Positions 8,864 through 18,197 of a DNA stretch of 64,000 nt are shown here, one piece after another; the first letter of the stretch is position 1; the number at the start of each line of letters is the position of its first letter. Under the pieces are notes generated by a model that saw only the letters and a program-made list of their open reading frames with translations, was not told the origin of the DNA and made no database searches. The position numbers and the translations under genes are program-made. Source of the stretch: DATGPD01 sp041398565 (GTDB lineage: Bacteria; Planctomycetota; UBA1135; UBA2386); contig JAWKUN010000002.1 in NCBI GenBank assembly GCA_041398565.1, positions 1,178,001-1,242,000 on the forward strand, given 5' to 3'.

Positions 8864-9769
8864 ATGAGCGGGGTGATGCACGCGCTCGCTGCTCTCCTTC
8901 TCGCTGCTTCCCTCACAGCCCAGCTCGCCCCGGAGGTCGGAGCCACCGAGCGCGCCGAAGTCGGACGCACCCTGGCGAGGGCCGTGGCGTCGTCGCGTGC
9001 CGCCGGTGAGGTCGATCCGTCCAAGCGCTTGCTCTCCCTGCGGTCGGCGGCCGGCGCCGCCGCCCAGACCTTGCCGCCGACCTCTCTGGTGGGCGCGCGC
9101 TTGCAGGCCCTGGCCGACCCGCCGCCCGACGGTACGCCACGTCCCGAAGCCGCGAGTGCGCTACGCCAGACCGAGGCCACCCTCGGCCGGATCGCCGCCG
9201 ACCTGAGCTTCGAGCCCCTGCGCGAGGCGCCCGTGCCTGAAGGCTGGCCGGCGCCTGCCCCGGTCGGGGACGTCGTCGTCAAGGATTACCCCACCTACCG
9301 CATGGCGCGTGCCCCCATGCGCTCGGCCGGCGACATGAGCGCGTTCTGGAAGTTGTTCCAACACATCCAGAGCAACGACATCCCGATGACCGCTCCCGTG
9401 CAGATGGATTCGGCCTCGCTCCCCCGGCGGGCGCAGGAGTCTGGCGGCAAGCCGGAGCAGGCTGACTCGCAGAGGTCGATGGCCTTCCTCTACGAGTCGC
9501 CGGAACGTGGTCCCACCGGTGAGCAGGACAAGGTCGAGGTCGTCGACGTGCCGGCCGCCCGCTGGGTGTCGGTCGGTGCCCGCGGCTACGACAGTCCCGG
9601 TCGTCTCGAGGATCTCGAAGCAACGCTGCGCACCTGGCTGGCCGAGCATGCACCGCTCTACGAGGTCGTCGGTTCGGCGCGCATGATGGGCTGGAACAGT
9701 CCCTCGGTGCGCGGCGACCGTCGCTTCTTCGAGGTGGAGCTGCCGGTGCGTCGCCGGCGCGACGCCTAG
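8864..9769 (+). CDS. exported SOUL-family heme-binding protein
   Basis: 301 aa from the ATG at 8864 (a second ATG at 8876 would also work); both give a signal peptide, MHALAALLLAASLTAQ. The N-terminal 90 residues are low-complexity helical; the C-terminal 190 are a SOUL/HBP domain: VKDYPTYRMARAPM, NDIPMTAPVQM, MAFLYESPE, and a final VGSARMMGWNSP and RRFFEVELPV. Family members bind tetrapyrroles; the bacterial role is mostly unknown. It faces the TrkH gene tail to tail with 34 bp between, where CTGGC-TTC-GCCAG (from 9773) could form a small shared stem. Confidence 0.88.
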   Translation: MSGVMHALAALLLAASLTAQLAPEVGATERAEVGRTLARAVASSRAAGEVDPSKRLLSLRSAAGAAAQTLPPTSLVGARLQALADPPPDGTPRPEAASALRQTEATLGRIAADLSFEPLREAPVPEGWPAPAPVGDVVVKDYPTYRMARAPMRSAGDMSAFWKLFQHIQSNDIPMTAPVQMDSASLPRRAQESGGKPEQADSQRSMAFLYESPERGPTGEQDKVEVVDVPAARWVSVGARGYDSPGRLEDLEATLRTWLAEHAPLYEVVGSARMMGWNSPSVRGDRRFFEVELPVRRRRDA

Positions 9770-9803
9770 CTCCTGGCTTCGCCAGCCGCGAGCCGGTCGT
9801 GCC

Positions 9804-11369
9804 TCAGCGCCGCCAGAACCTCGGGCTGAGGAAGACCAGCAGAGCCATGATCTCCAGGCGCCCGAGCAGCATCTGCACCATGCCCCACAGCTTGAGGTAT
9901 GCCGGCAGGTCGCCGAACGAGCCGTAGGGGCCCAGGTTGATCGCGATCGAGTTGGTGAGCTTCGCCTGTCCGGCCTCCACCAGCACACCGTTCAACGCCG
10001 GGCCGGTGTTGCCCATGAAGGTCGCCGACATCGACAGGCAGCTCATGGGATCGAGGCGCGGGTCGGTGGCGAAGACGAAGGCGCCGATGGCGACGATGGC
10101 GAGCCACAGCACGACGATCGCGAGGATGGCGGAGACCACGGGGTCGGCGACGACTTCGCCGCCGAGCTTCAGGCGTTCGACGCTCTTGGGGCGGATGAAG
10201 CGTCGGCCGTGGTAGGCCGCCAATCTCGCGCATACCGCCACGCGCAGCATCTTGATGCCGCCGGCGGTCGAGCCGGTACACGATCCGACCAGCATGCCCA
10301 GCAGCACGCACAGCAACGCCAGGGTCGGCCAGTTCTGGAAGTCGGCGGTGGCGAACCCGGTGCTGGTGAAGATGCTGGTGATATTGAACGCGGCGTCGCG
10401 GAAGCAGCGCGCGAGGCTGGTGTAGTCGCGCAGCTCGCTGCCGTTGGGCAGCGGCCCGCCGCGTAGCCAGAGCGCCAGGGTCGCAGCGGCGATGCTCGAG
10501 CCGACCATGGCGGCGTAGACCCTCAGTTCGGGTATCTGCAGGATGCGCCGTGTGTCGCGGCCGCGGCTGCGCGCGATCGCCACCATCCACGCGAAGTTGC
10601 AGCCGCCGAGGAACATCGCCACCGTGGCGACGACCTCGACGCCGACGTGGTCGAACGCGCCGATCGACAGGTTCCGCGTCGAGTAGCCGCCGGTCGACAT
10701 GGTGGTCATGGCGTGGCAGGCGGCCTCGAAGGGGGACATGCCCGTCGCCCAGTAGCCCAGGGCGCACAGCGCGTTGAGCACGAGGAAGCAGCGGAACAGA
10801 GCGCGCGCTTGCTCGAGCAGGCGCGGTTCGCTCAGGCCGGTCGACACTCCGGTCTGCTCGGAAGCGAGCAGGCTCTTGCCGGTGACGCCCATGGCCGGCA
10901 GCAGGATGATGAACACCAGGATGATGCCGAGGCCACCCGAGAACTGCAGGAGCGAGCGCCACAGCAGTAGGCTCGGGGGCAGCGACTCGATGGCGGGTGT
11001 CGCACTGGCTCCGAGCACCGTGGCACCTGTCGTCGTCAGCCCGCTGATCGTCTCGAACGTGGCGTCGACACCGCTGTGCAGCGCCCCCGACCACACGAAC
11101 GGGATGCCGCCGAGGACGCCGGCCAGCGTCCAGGCGAAACCGACGACAGCGATGCCCTCGCGCCGGTGGAACTCGCGGTCGGAGCTGCGGCCGGCGAGCC
11201 ACAGCAGGACCGCCACCAGGAAGCCGATGGCCATGCTGCCGCCGAACCCCGTGCGGGTGTCGTAGTCGGACGGCGCCTCGAAGAAGGCGAAGAGCAGGGG
11301 CACGGCCTGCACGGCAGTGAAGAACACGGCGAAGCCGGCGAGCAGGCGCGCGACGCTGGCGAGACTCAT
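9804..11369 (-). CDS. trkH: TrkH/KtrB-family potassium uptake channel subunit
   Basis: 521 aa from the ATG at 11,367-11,369. It is a polytopic membrane protein with the four filter loops of the SKT superfamily: SGLTTTGAT, MTTMSTGGYST, IFTSTGFATAD and FMGNTGPALNG. The LGMLVGSCTGSTAGGIK segment before the fourth repeat is highly typical of TrkH. It forms the K+-conducting subunit that works with a cytoplasmic TrkA/KtrA NAD-binding regulator; no such gene is in the window. It starts 10 bp after the stop of the HAD phosphatase gene and is likely cotranscribed with it. Confidence 0.95.
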   Translation of the reverse strand: MSLASVARLLAGFAVFFTAVQAVPLLFAFFEAPSDYDTRTGFGGSMAIGFLVAVLLWLAGRSSDREFHRREGIAVVGFAWTLAGVLGGIPFVWSGALHSGVDATFETISGLTTTGATVLGASATPAIESLPPSLLLWRSLLQFSGGLGIILVFIILLPAMGVTGKSLLASEQTGVSTGLSEPRLLEQARALFRCFLVLNALCALGYWATGMSPFEAACHAMTTMSTGGYSTRNLSIGAFDHVGVEVVATVAMFLGGCNFAWMVAIARSRGRDTRRILQIPELRVYAAMVGSSIAAATLALWLRGGPLPNGSELRDYTSLARCFRDAAFNITSIFTSTGFATADFQNWPTLALLCVLLGMLVGSCTGSTAGGIKMLRVAVCARLAAYHGRRFIRPKSVERLKLGGEVVADPVVSAILAIVVLWLAIVAIGAFVFATDPRLDPMSCLSMSATFMGNTGPALNGVLVEAGQAKLTNSIAINLGPYGSFGDLPAYLKLWGMVQMLLGRLEIMALLVFLSPRFWRR

Positions 11370-11379
11370 CGCCGGGGCT

Positions 11380-12027
11380 TCATGCCGCGAACACGCCGAA
11401 GGACGTCCAGTAGGCGTCGGCGCCCTCCGCACGCAGGGTCGCTTCGTCGCGGTAACCGAACAAGACCGCGAGGGTGCGCAAGCCGGCGGCCTTGCCGGCG
11501 CGCAGATCCTGCACGCTGTCGCCGATCATGGTGCCGCGTCGCTTGCTGGCGTCCCGCGCCCCGAGTTGGTCGAGTGCGTGCAGGCACGGTCCTGGGTGCG
11601 GCTTCTTGGTTGGGGTGCTGTCGCCGGCGACCACGACGCTGAGGTAGCGCCGCAGCGCCAGCGCGTCGAGGATGCGACCAGCGAATTCGAGCGGCTTGTT
11701 GGTGACCACCGCCATGGCGGTGCCGTCGGCGTGCCAGCGGGCGAGACACGACGACACGCCCGGAAACGGGCGCACGAGCCGAGTGCACTGCTCGAGGTGA
11801 TGGTCGTGGTAGAGGGCGGCGGCGTCGGCGCATGCCTCCGCCCCGAGCCCCGGCAGCGCCCGCCGCAGGAGGACGTTCAGTCCGTCCCCGACCATGCTGG
11901 CCACGGCGCCGTCGTCGAGTCGGGGCAAGCCGTTGGCCGCGCGCACGTGATTGACCGAAGCGGCGATGTCCGGCAACGAGTCCACGAGCGTGCCGTCCAG
12001 ATCGAACAGCAGCGGTGGTTCCAGCAT
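11380..12027 (-). CDS. HAD-family phosphatase, phosphoglycolate phosphatase-like
   Basis: 215 aa from the ATG at 12,025-12,027. All HAD motifs are present: nucleophile box FDLDGTLVDS near residue 8, VVTNKP (motif II), KKPHPGP (motif III lysine), and IGDSVQDLRAG (motif IV). The helical cap (DIAASVNHVRAANGLP) and length match the Gph/PGP subgroup, which hydrolyses 2-phosphoglycolate; related members act on other small phosphate esters, so the substrate is inferred. First gene of a probable two-gene unit with trkH, divergent from a lipoprotein gene whose start is only about 30 bp away. Confidence 0.85.
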   Translation of the reverse strand: MLEPPLLFDLDGTLVDSLPDIAASVNHVRAANGLPRLDDGAVASMVGDGLNVLLRRALPGLGAEACADAAALYHDHHLEQCTRLVRPFPGVSSCLARWHADGTAMAVVTNKPLEFAGRILDALALRRYLSVVVAGDSTPTKKPHPGPCLHALDQLGARDASKRRGTMIGDSVQDLRAGKAAGLRTLAVLFGYRDEATLRAEGADAYWTSFGVFAA

Positions 12028-12057
12028 GGGCGTGCAAGTATGCTGCCGCGCCGACCG

Positions 12058-12543
12058 ATGAACGCAAGGGATCTTCGCGTGCTTGCCGCCGCCGCCGTTG
12101 GCGTGGCGACGATGACGGGGTGTGCGGCGCCACCGCAGTGGCGCGACCTCGGCGATCGGGCGGTCTCCTTCGAGACCGCGTGGAACGCGGTGGTCGAAAC
12201 GTCGACGCGCCACGGTTTCACCCCCGACGACCGCGGCACCGATCGCGGGCGGGGGCTGTTCCAATCGCGATGGCGATCGTGGACGCAGGGGTTCGGCCAG
12301 AGTCGGCGGATGCGCATGCGCGCCGAGCTCGAGCGCGCCGAAGCCGTCGACGAGAGCCTGGTCTGGCACCTGCGCTTCTGCGTCGAACGCCAGTCGGTGC
12401 CGGACATGGCGCGGAGCATGAACCCGCGCGAGTCCGATTGGGTGTCCGACGGTCAGGATCGGGACTTCGAGGACGTCATCGAAGCGCAGTTGCGCCTGCG
12501 CTTCGGCGACCGCGTCGTGGCGCCGGCGCGAGCGGCGCAATAG
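12058..12543 (+). CDS. small lipoprotein of unknown function
   Basis: 161 aa from the ATG at 12,058 (an in-frame ATG at 12,040 is also possible). The leader ends in a lipobox, VATMTGC, so Cys22 should be lipidated. The mature part is a soluble alpha/beta domain (FETAWNAVVETSTRHGF, then QSRWRSWTQGF, then an acidic end). No family could be assigned with confidence; similar short Planctomycetota lipoproteins are common. The promoter must lie inside or beyond the divergent phosphatase gene because only 30 bp separate the starts. Confidence 0.72.
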   Translation: MNARDLRVLAAAAVGVATMTGCAAPPQWRDLGDRAVSFETAWNAVVETSTRHGFTPDDRGTDRGRGLFQSRWRSWTQGFGQSRRMRMRAELERAEAVDESLVWHLRFCVERQSVPDMARSMNPRESDWVSDGQDRDFEDVIEAQLRLRFGDRVVAPARAAQ

Positions 12544-12681
12544 CGCAGCGCCGCCCTGCGGCGGCGCGAGCTTCTCGCTTCGAGACGGCGTCGGACGGCG
12601 GCCAAGCGCTAGCTTCTATCGGGCTCGGGCCGATGATGTGGCACCCGCGGCCCGGCGCCGCCCCCGAATCGAACGAACCCC

Positions 12682-13581
12682 GTGAGCGTCCAAGCCTCTC
12701 TCCTACACGAACACTATGCCCATGCGCGGCGGCGCGGTGTCTTGCGCTTCCTGGGCGAGGTCTTGGGCTACCCCGTGCGTATCTGGCAGCACCGGCTGCT
12801 GGTGCAGAACTTCTTCCGACGGGAGCTGTTCGGCCGCTTCCGCGGCAGCTTCCTCGGCGTGTTCTGGGTGCTGGTGCAGCCGATCTTCCTGTTCTCGATC
12901 TACTTCTTCGTGTTCGGCTTCATGTTCGGCACGAAGTTCGGTGGGCAGGTCGGCCCGGGCTTCGCGGTGTACATGCTGTCGGGGCTGCTGGTGGTCACCG
13001 CGTTCATGGAGGCGACGCTGCGCTCGTGCACCGTGGTGGTCGAGAACGGCAACCTGGTGAAGAAGGTCGCCTTCCCCTGCGAGCTCCTGCCGGTGCATCT
13101 GGTGGCGGTGTCGACCATGGTGTTCCTCGTCGGCGCGATCGTGCTCATGGCCATCGGCCTGCCGACGGGCACGATCACCCCGGACGCCCGCATCCTGTTG
13201 TGGCCGGTCGTGCTCCTGGTGCAGATCGTGTTCTGCCTCGGGGTCGGCCTGCTGCTGGCATGCGTCCACGTGTTCATGCGCGATGCCTCGCACATCTGGG
13301 GCTTGTTGGGGCAGGCCTGGATGTTCCTGAGCCCCGGCTTCTGGTGGATGGAAGGTCCCGACGGGCTCCTGGCCAAGGCGTCGTGGGCGGAGTGGCTGCG
13401 GCTCAACCCGCTCTACCCACTGCTGCAGGCCCATCGCCTGTCGCTCGGGGTCACGCCGAGCCACGTCGACGGCACGCTCACCGGACACCTGCTGACGGCG
13501 TCGGCTTGGGCGGTGGGCATGCTGACCGTCGGGCACGCGTTGTTCATCAGTCGCCGCGAGAAGTTCGCGGACCTGGTGTGA
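12682..13581 (+). CDS. wzm: ABC-2 type permease for polysaccharide export
   Basis: 299 aa, GTG start. A cytosolic N-terminus with an amphipathic stretch (LVQNFFRRELFGRFRGSFLG) precedes six membrane segments, the arrangement of Wzm/TagG/KpsM permeases; the FRGSFLGVFWVLVQP block before TM1 is typical. With the following ATPase it would translocate a lipid-linked glycan across the inner membrane. First of five genes that are head-to-tail, the last four linked by 4-bp overlaps. Confidence 0.92.
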   Translation: MSVQASLLHEHYAHARRRGVLRFLGEVLGYPVRIWQHRLLVQNFFRRELFGRFRGSFLGVFWVLVQPIFLFSIYFFVFGFMFGTKFGGQVGPGFAVYMLSGLLVVTAFMEATLRSCTVVVENGNLVKKVAFPCELLPVHLVAVSTMVFLVGAIVLMAIGLPTGTITPDARILLWPVVLLVQIVFCLGVGLLLACVHVFMRDASHIWGLLGQAWMFLSPGFWWMEGPDGLLAKASWAEWLRLNPLYPLLQAHRLSLGVTPSHVDGTLTGHLLTASAWAVGMLTVGHALFISRREKFADLV

Positions 13582-13593
13582 GGTGAGCTTGAC

Positions 13594-14796
13594 ATGAGCC
13601 AGTCGGTCATCCAGGTCGAGCATCTGAGCAAGAGCTACCAGCTCTACGGCTCTCCCTTCGGGCGCCTGCTGGAACGGCTGCCGTGGAACGACCGTCCCCG
13701 TCACCGCTCAGTGCATGCGCTGCGCGACGTGTCGTTCACCGTCGACGGCGGGACCTGCATGGGTCTCGTCGGCGGCAACGGGGCCGGCAAGTCGACGCTG
13801 CTGAAGATCCTCACCGGCACGACGTTCCCCAGCGTCGGCGGCTACCGCATCCGTGGTCGCATCGCCAGCCTGCTCGAGCTCGGTGCCGGCTTCCACCTCG
13901 ACTTCACCGGGCGCGAGAACATCTACATGAACGCGGCGATCATGGGTTTCTCGCGCCGCGAGACCCAAGCCAAGTTCCAGGAGATCCTCGACTTCTCCGA
14001 GCTGCACGACTTCATCGACGCGCCGATCCGCACCTACAGCTCGGGCATGGTGTGCCGCCTGGGTTTCTCGGTGGCGGTGGCCAGCGATCCCGACGTCCTC
14101 ATCATCGACGAGATCCTGGCGGTGGGCGACATGCACTTCCAGCGCAAGTGCGTGGAGCGCATCTGGGACTACAAGAACCGCGGCAAGACGATGTTCTTCT
14201 GCTCGCACTCGCTCTACGACGTGCGGCAGATCTGCGACAACGCCATCTGGCTGAAGAACGGCAGCATCGCTCGCCTCGGCGATGCGGTGATGGTCACCAA
14301 CGACTACGCCACCTACGAGAACCAGCTCGGCGCCAAGCAGGACTTCGAGATGAAGGAGAAGCCGCCGGCGCACGACGACCAGCCGCGCATCCTGGCGGTC
14401 GAGCTGCTCGACGCCAAGACCGGCGAGGCGCGCAACGTGTTCAACCCCGGCGACTCGGTGGCGGTGCAGGTGCGTCTGCGCAACAGTCCGGTGCCGGAGA
14501 AGCTCGCGCTCGCGGTGGGTGCGACGCGCAAGGAGGGGCTGCTGCTGTTCGCGCACAGCACGCAGTTCGACGGCGTGTCGCTCGACTTCCAGGAGGGGAC
14601 GGTGACGCTCGTGCTTCCCGACCTCCGCCTGCTCGCGGGCGAGCTGGTGGTGCCGGTTTGGCTGCTGGATGCGCGCGGCGTGCATCGCTACCACGAGATG
14701 CCGGCCAGCAAGAACCTGATCGTCGAGAACCGCACCAAGGATCTCGGGGTCGTCCTGCACGACCATCAGTGGCACGTCGAGGCGATGCAGCGGTGA
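13594..14796 (+). CDS. wzt: ABC ATPase with C-terminal glycan-recognition domain (Wzt type)
   Basis: 400 aa, ATG start 12 bp after the permease. Walker A GGNGAGKSTLL near residue 60, signature TYSSGMVCRLGFSVA near 148, Walker B VLIIDEILAVGD near 168, switch His in FFCSHSL. The spaced RSVHALRDVSF strand and the lack of an LSGGQ-type signature are typical of polysaccharide exporters. Residues about 260-400 form the beta-sandwich that in Wzt binds the chain terminus, pointing to terminator-dependent export of an O-antigen-like glycan rather than a teichoic-type substrate. Confidence 0.93.
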   Translation: MSQSVIQVEHLSKSYQLYGSPFGRLLERLPWNDRPRHRSVHALRDVSFTVDGGTCMGLVGGNGAGKSTLLKILTGTTFPSVGGYRIRGRIASLLELGAGFHLDFTGRENIYMNAAIMGFSRRETQAKFQEILDFSELHDFIDAPIRTYSSGMVCRLGFSVAVASDPDVLIIDEILAVGDMHFQRKCVERIWDYKNRGKTMFFCSHSLYDVRQICDNAIWLKNGSIARLGDAVMVTNDYATYENQLGAKQDFEMKEKPPAHDDQPRILAVELLDAKTGEARNVFNPGDSVAVQVRLRNSPVPEKLALAVGATRKEGLLLFAHSTQFDGVSLDFQEGTVTLVLPDLRLLAGELVVPVWLLDARGVHRYHEMPASKNLIVENRTKDLGVVLHDHQWHVEAMQR

Positions 14797-15980
14797 TCGA
14801 GCTGTCGTTGCTCATCGTCAACTACAACAGCTGGAAGCTGTGCGCCGAGGCCGTGCGCTCGTTCCACCAGCACGCGCCGACCGGCATGACCTGGGAAGTG
14901 GTGGTGGTCGACAACGCGTCGCCGTTGCGCGATGCCGCCGCCGAGGCCGACCTCGAGCGCGTGCTCGACCAGGTCGGCGGCCGCCTGATCCGCCACCACG
15001 AGAACGGTGGCTACAGCAAGGGCATGAACCTTGCCTTCGCACACGCCAGCGGCCGCCTGATCCTGGTGAGCAACCCGGACGTCGTCTTCAAGCCGAGCTG
15101 TGTGCAGGCCCTGGCCGACTACCTCGACGTGCACCCCGAAGCGGGGGCCGTGGCGCCGGTCGGCTACTGGGATCGCGGCCTCGATGGCCTACTGCCGCCG
15201 AACATCCTGCCGACGATCCCCGACCTCCTGTCGCTGGCGCTGGCCGACGTGTCGCCGCGCTGGTCGCGCCGCTACGCCGCACGCCGCACGCAGGCCGCCT
15301 TGCCGATCTGGCTGGCCGACACGCCGGTGAACCTGCCGATGTTGTCGGGCTGCTGCTTCTTGATGCGGCGCAGCACGATCGACGAGCTGGGTCTCTTCGA
15401 CGAGCGCTTCCCGCTTTACTACGAGGACACCGACCTGTCGATGCGCCTGCGGCGTGCCGGACTCGAGATCGTGCAGGTGCCCGAAGCCAAGATCGTGCAC
15501 CTCTACAACCGCTCCGGGCAGACCGACCACGGCGAGGCGATGGAGCGCTACTGGCGCAGCCGGCGTCTCTACTACCGCAAGTGGTACGGCTGGCTGGGCG
15601 GCAAGCTGTACGACGCCGTGCGCTGGTTCCTGCAGACCGGCTGGGCGCGACGCCGGGCGACGTTGTCGCCGCAGGAGCACATCCACGACCTCGGCACGAC
15701 CGACGACAAGCCGGTCTTGCGCTTTCCGTACTCCATGCAGCGCTACCTGGTCGAGGGTGCGCTCGACGCGCACTTCTTCCTCGCGTGCGGCATCTTCGGC
15801 AGCGGTGACAGCTGGACGCCGTCGGACTCGTTGTTCCAGGGGTTCGGTCCGACCACCTTCTTCTGGCGCGTCGTCGACATCAGCGACCTGCGCCGCCCCA
15901 AGTTGGTGGGGGTCTACCGCCACACGCTGACCTACCCCACGCGCATGATGCAGGCGCTGTCGGCCGGAGCCGGATCGTGA
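14793..15980 (+). CDS. GT2-family glycosyltransferase (rhamnosyltransferase-like)
   Basis: 395 aa from a GTG at 14,793 that overlaps the wzt stop (GTGA). GT-A fold: LSLLIVNYNSWKLC at the N-terminus, VVVDNASP, GYSKGMNLAF, SNPDVVF (DxD-type metal site), SGCCFLMRRS and the acceptor-side FDERFPLYYEDTDLSMRL near residue 205. This is the WbbL/rhamnosyltransferase-like subgroup. The C-terminal 100 residues are an extra domain (DISDLRRPKLVG) of unknown role. It is cytoplasmic and builds the glycan exported by the preceding transporter. Confidence 0.9.
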   Translation: MIELSLLIVNYNSWKLCAEAVRSFHQHAPTGMTWEVVVVDNASPLRDAAAEADLERVLDQVGGRLIRHHENGGYSKGMNLAFAHASGRLILVSNPDVVFKPSCVQALADYLDVHPEAGAVAPVGYWDRGLDGLLPPNILPTIPDLLSLALADVSPRWSRRYAARRTQAALPIWLADTPVNLPMLSGCCFLMRRSTIDELGLFDERFPLYYEDTDLSMRLRRAGLEIVQVPEAKIVHLYNRSGQTDHGEAMERYWRSRRLYYRKWYGWLGGKLYDAVRWFLQTGWARRRATLSPQEHIHDLGTTDDKPVLRFPYSMQRYLVEGALDAHFFLACGIFGSGDSWTPSDSLFQGFGPTTFFWRVVDISDLRRPKLVGVYRHTLTYPTRMMQALSAGAGS

Positions 15981-16897
15981 CCGCGCCCAAGCTGTCGGTG
16001 GTGGTGTTGTCCTGGAACACCAAGGACATCACCCTGGCGTGCCTGCGCGCCTTGCAGCGTGACACGGCGCGCCACGAGCGCGAGGTGCTGGTCATCGACA
16101 ACGGCAGCCACGACGGCTCGGCCGACGCGGTGGCTTCGGAGCACCCCTGGGTGCAGTTGGTGCGCAACCCCGACAACCGCGGCTACGCGGGCGGCCACAA
16201 TCAGGGGGCGCGCATGGCGCGGGGAACGTTCCTGTGCACGCTCAACTCCGACACCGAGGTCGCGCCAGGAGCCCTCGACGCGCTCGTCGACTTCCTGGAG
16301 GCCGACCCGACCTACGGGGCGGTCGCGCCGATGCTGGTCCACCCCGACGGGAGCGTCCAGCGCGCCTGCATGCGGTTCCCGGGCTTGCTCACCGCGCTGT
16401 GCTACGACACTTGGGTAGGCAAGGTCTGGCCGGGTTCCTGGGTGGAGGCCCGCTACTACATGCGCGATTTCGACCACTTGTCGAGTCGTGACGTGGCGCA
16501 GCCGCCGGGCGCGGTGTTCGTCATCCGGCGCCAGGAGTACCTCGACCTCGGTGGACTCGACGAGAACCTCTTCCTGTTCTTCAACGACGTCGACCTGTGC
16601 CGGCGCCTGTGGAAGATGCGGCGCCGGATCCGCTACCTCGCCGATGTGCAGGTCGTTCACCACGGCGGGGCGTCGACCAAGGGCTACGGCGACTTCATCG
16701 TCGTCTGGCACCGCAACCGCCTCGCCTACTACCGCAAGCACTACGGGCCGTGGGTCATGCCCTACCTGCGAGCGATCGTGCGCATGCGGGCGCTGCAGGA
16801 ACGGTTCGCGCTGCGCCGCCGCTACCGGGATCCCGGCGATCTGCGCTCGGCGCTGGCCGACCTCGCCCGCTGTCGGCGCGAGATCCTGGCGCCATGA
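15977..16897 (+). CDS. GT2-family glycosyltransferase
   Basis: 306 aa from a GTG at 15,977 (GTGA overlap with the previous gene). LSVVVLSWNTKDIT, VLVIDNGSHDGSAD, NRGYAGGHNQGAR and LNSDTEVAPGA (nucleotide/metal site) are followed by GAVFVIRRQEYLDLGGLDE and FFNDVDLCRRL. Same WbbL-like subgroup as its neighbour but clearly diverged, so the two probably add different residues. The C-terminus is basic and may be membrane-associated. Confidence 0.9.
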   Translation: MTAPKLSVVVLSWNTKDITLACLRALQRDTARHEREVLVIDNGSHDGSADAVASEHPWVQLVRNPDNRGYAGGHNQGARMARGTFLCTLNSDTEVAPGALDALVDFLEADPTYGAVAPMLVHPDGSVQRACMRFPGLLTALCYDTWVGKVWPGSWVEARYYMRDFDHLSSRDVAQPPGAVFVIRRQEYLDLGGLDENLFLFFNDVDLCRRLWKMRRRIRYLADVQVVHHGGASTKGYGDFIVVWHRNRLAYYRKHYGPWVMPYLRAIVRMRALQERFALRRRYRDPGDLRSALADLARCRREILAP

Positions 16898-18120
16898 GGG
16901 TCGCCCTGGCTTGCCACAACTTCCCGCCCGAGTTCCGAGGCGGCACCGAGCGCGTCGTGCACGCGCTGGCTCTGGCGCTGCGTGACGCCGGCGACGAGGT
17001 GGTGGTGTTCGCCGGCAGCGACCTGCCGCACGACGGTCGCGACGTCATCGAGGAGGACGGCGAGGGGGTGCGGGTGCTGCGTCTGCGGCGGCGACCGGAC
17101 GAAGGCTACGGCCTCGTGGTGCGCAACCGCCGACTGCGCGATCTCGTGGTGCAACGCGTGCGCCAAGAGGGGTGCGACCTGTTGCACGTCCACCATTGGT
17201 CGACGTTGAGCGGGCAGCTGGCACGCAAGGCACGCAGCTGCGACGTCGCGGTGATCGCCACCCTGCACGACCTGTGGACGACCTGCGGCCGCTTCTTCCG
17301 GCGCCCGCCGCCCGGAATCGTCTGCCCCGAGGCCGCCGGGCGTGAGGCCTGCGTGCCATGTGCGGCGGTTTCGCTCGAGGTGCCGCTGCCCAGCCTGGCG
17401 CGCGGCATCCGGCACCGCGACCGCGAGATCCAGCGCGAACTGCGCGCCGTGCAGATCCTGACGGCGCCGAGCCGGTTCTGCGCCGACGCGGTCGCCCGGC
17501 ATGCCCCGTGGTCGGGGCCCATCGAAGTCGTGCCGCACGGGCTGCTCGAGCCGGTGGCGGCCGGCGACCGCGCGCAGGCCTTCGCGGAGGGCCGGCCGCT
17601 GCGGGTCGGCACCTTCGGCAACCTCGTGCGCGAGAAGGGCGTACTCCTCCTGGTCGAGGCCGCGGCGGGCCTGCCCGACGTCGAGTTGCACCTGGCCGGT
17701 CCGTTCCTCGAGCCCGCCTTCGCCGCCGAGGTGGAGGACCTCGCCGCCAGGCTCGGTGTGCGCGTGCTCTGCCACGGCGCATGGCGGCCGGGTGAGCCAC
17801 ACCCGGCGACGATGCTGGACCTCGCGGTGTTCCCGTCGCTCTGCCAGGAGACCTACGGGCTGGTGGTCGAGGAGGCGTTGGCGCGTGGCGTGCCGGTGGT
17901 GGTATCCGACCTCGGCGCTCTCGGCGAGCGCGTCGGCGCGGCTGGCCTGGTGGTGCCGCCGACGCTGGAGGCGATGCGCCCGGCGCTGCGCGAGGCGACG
18001 TCGGCGGCGCGCCTGGCGGCGCTGAGGGTGGCCACCCAACGGCGCTTTGCCACGATCGCCGACGCCACGTCTCGCTACCGCGAGTTCTACCGACGGGCGC
18101 TGGCGGCTACCGGCGGCTGA
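16894..18120 (+). CDS. GT4-family glycosyltransferase
   Basis: 408 aa, ATG at 16,894 overlapping the previous stop (ATGA). GT-B fold: N-terminal VALACHNFPPEFRGGTERVV, HVHHWSTLSG, TLHDLWTTCGRFF; C-terminal GTFGNLVREKGVLLL and the donor-binding FPSLCQETYGLVVEEALARG with the EX7E-type spacing, then GVPVVVSDLGAL. A four-Cys insert (CPEAAGREACVPCAA) follows the DLWTTCG block, as in several GT4 enzymes. It ends the coupled operon and convergently faces a membrane glycosyltransferase gene. Confidence 0.9.
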   Translation: MRVALACHNFPPEFRGGTERVVHALALALRDAGDEVVVFAGSDLPHDGRDVIEEDGEGVRVLRLRRRPDEGYGLVVRNRRLRDLVVQRVRQEGCDLLHVHHWSTLSGQLARKARSCDVAVIATLHDLWTTCGRFFRRPPPGIVCPEAAGREACVPCAAVSLEVPLPSLARGIRHRDREIQRELRAVQILTAPSRFCADAVARHAPWSGPIEVVPHGLLEPVAAGDRAQAFAEGRPLRVGTFGNLVREKGVLLLVEAAAGLPDVELHLAGPFLEPAFAAEVEDLAARLGVRVLCHGAWRPGEPHPATMLDLAVFPSLCQETYGLVVEEALARGVPVVVSDLGALGERVGAAGLVVPPTLEAMRPALREATSAARLAALRVATQRRFATIADATSRYREFYRRALAATGG

Positions 18121-18197
18121 CCACACAGGACGGGCCCGGCAACTTCGTGCGGCAGGCGACGATTCGCAGCACTCCGGTCTGGTGGGCGTATGTCGCG